Assembly (NCBI GenBank): GCA_937900135.1
Contig: CALCDJ010000069.1
Span: 1 to 11,575 of the forward strand
Reading direction: 5' to 3'
DNA: 11,575 nucleotides
Source: an uncultured Blautia sp.
GTDB taxonomy: Bacteria > Bacillota > Clostridia > Lachnospirales > Lachnospiraceae
This document shows positions 11,467-11,575 of the stretch, piece by piece. The stretch's first letter is position 1. Each line of letters opens with the position of its first letter. The notes under the pieces were generated by a model. The model did no database searches. It was not told where the DNA came from and was given only the letters and a program-made list of their open reading frames with translations. Position numbers and translations under genes: made by a program.

Positions 11467-11575
11467 AGCAAAAATAGCAGAAATAGCAAAAACCTTTTCC
11501 GTGATCGTATTTCATATTATTTTTTGATATTATTGCTATTATTGCTACAGCCACCAAGGATATCAATTTATCTTT
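11450..11575 (-). CDS. possible C-terminal end of a protein entering from beyond the window
   Basis: On the minus strand one frame is open from the window edge to the TAA at 11450-11452, 41 codons. It reads LISLVAVAIIAIISKNN and ends HGKGFCYFCYFCSLRYK. The repetitive content follows directly from the 9-bp DNA repeats at 11467-11546. It could be a real tail, or only a product of the repeats. A plus-strand frame (ATG 11464) is also open but has no ribosome site. Low confidence. Confidence 0.2.
   Translation of the reverse strand, partial: KDKLISLVAVAIIAIISKNNMKYDHGKGFCYFCYFCSLRYK
11467..11546. repeat. clustered 9-bp repeats in opposite orientations (iteron-like)
   Basis: Three tandem units AGCAAAAAT, AGCAGAAAT, AGCAAAAAC (11467-11493), then 35 bp of AT-rich DNA. 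Two perfect tandem units ATTATTGCT follow (11529-11537, 11538-11546), whose complement is AGCAATAAT. All five share AGCA plus an A-rich half, so it is a 3+2 array facing inward around an AT-rich centre. This resembles iterons of a replication origin or a partition/relaxase site; it may also be coding repetition. Confidence 0.5.

Larger units (their letters stand above)
7870..11575. mobile_element. left part of an integrative element (ICE/IME-like), continuing past the window
   Basis: A tyrosine integrase gene faces outward at the left edge, next to phased repeats that look like arm-type sites. A block of small ORFs, divergent operators, an RHH regulator and accessory genes follow. This is the usual layout of the recombination end of Tn916-like and related elements. 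Left of the integrase everything is ordinary chromosome. The exact end is uncertain, between about 7610 and 7905, and no direct-repeat core could be defined because the right end is outside the window. No relaxase or conjugation gene is visible, so ICE, mobilizable element or prophage cannot be distinguished. Confidence 0.65.

Overview
The window looks like a piece of chromosome from an anaerobic, spore-forming Clostridia, most likely Lachnospiraceae. The reasons are a full set of SpoVA proteins, a type II MurB, EutS/EutP-type microcompartment genes, AGGAGG-type ribosome binding sites, and an integrative element of the kind common in gut Firmicutes. This is inferred from protein families; no species can be named.

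Bases 1-1850 (minus strand) hold a short housekeeping unit, tcdA then murB (tRNA t6A modification and peptidoglycan precursor synthesis). Bases 1948-6044 hold the spore germination channel genes in an unusual arrangement. spoVAB stands alone, then comes a convergent AraC-family regulator gene on the minus strand, then spoVAC-spoVAD-spoVAE-spoVAA on the plus strand. A sigma-G-like promoter lies between the regulator and spoVAC. Together these proteins carry dipicolinic acid across the inner spore membrane.

Bases 6079-7606 are a self-contained three-gene operon: a strong sigma-A promoter, two different EutS/PduU-like shell proteins, a EutP/PduV-like GTPase and an intrinsic terminator. No metabolic enzyme of a microcompartment is present in the window.

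Bases 7662-7876 look like a promoter-to-terminator unit for a structured RNA of about 175 nt with no gene of its own. Directly after it come three helically phased 11-bp repeats and then a tyrosine integrase gene, so the left end of an integrative element probably lies at the 3' end of this RNA. The element continues to the window edge. One arm (minus strand) carries int, small ORFs, a 24-residue hydrophobic peptide with an opposing small RNA (type I toxin-antitoxin-like), and a conserved-looking 113-residue protein. The other arm (plus strand) carries a ribbon-helix-helix regulator and a Uma2/PD-(D/E)XK nuclease-fold protein. The arms diverge from a control region with three palindromic ACATGTACATGT-type operators. 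The last 110 bases contain clustered 9-bp repeats. The right end of the element is not in the window.

Most worth a second look: the type I toxin-antitoxin-like pair, the orphan structured RNA at the integration boundary, the RHH-Uma2 divergon, the enzyme-free microcompartment operon and the split spoVA locus.
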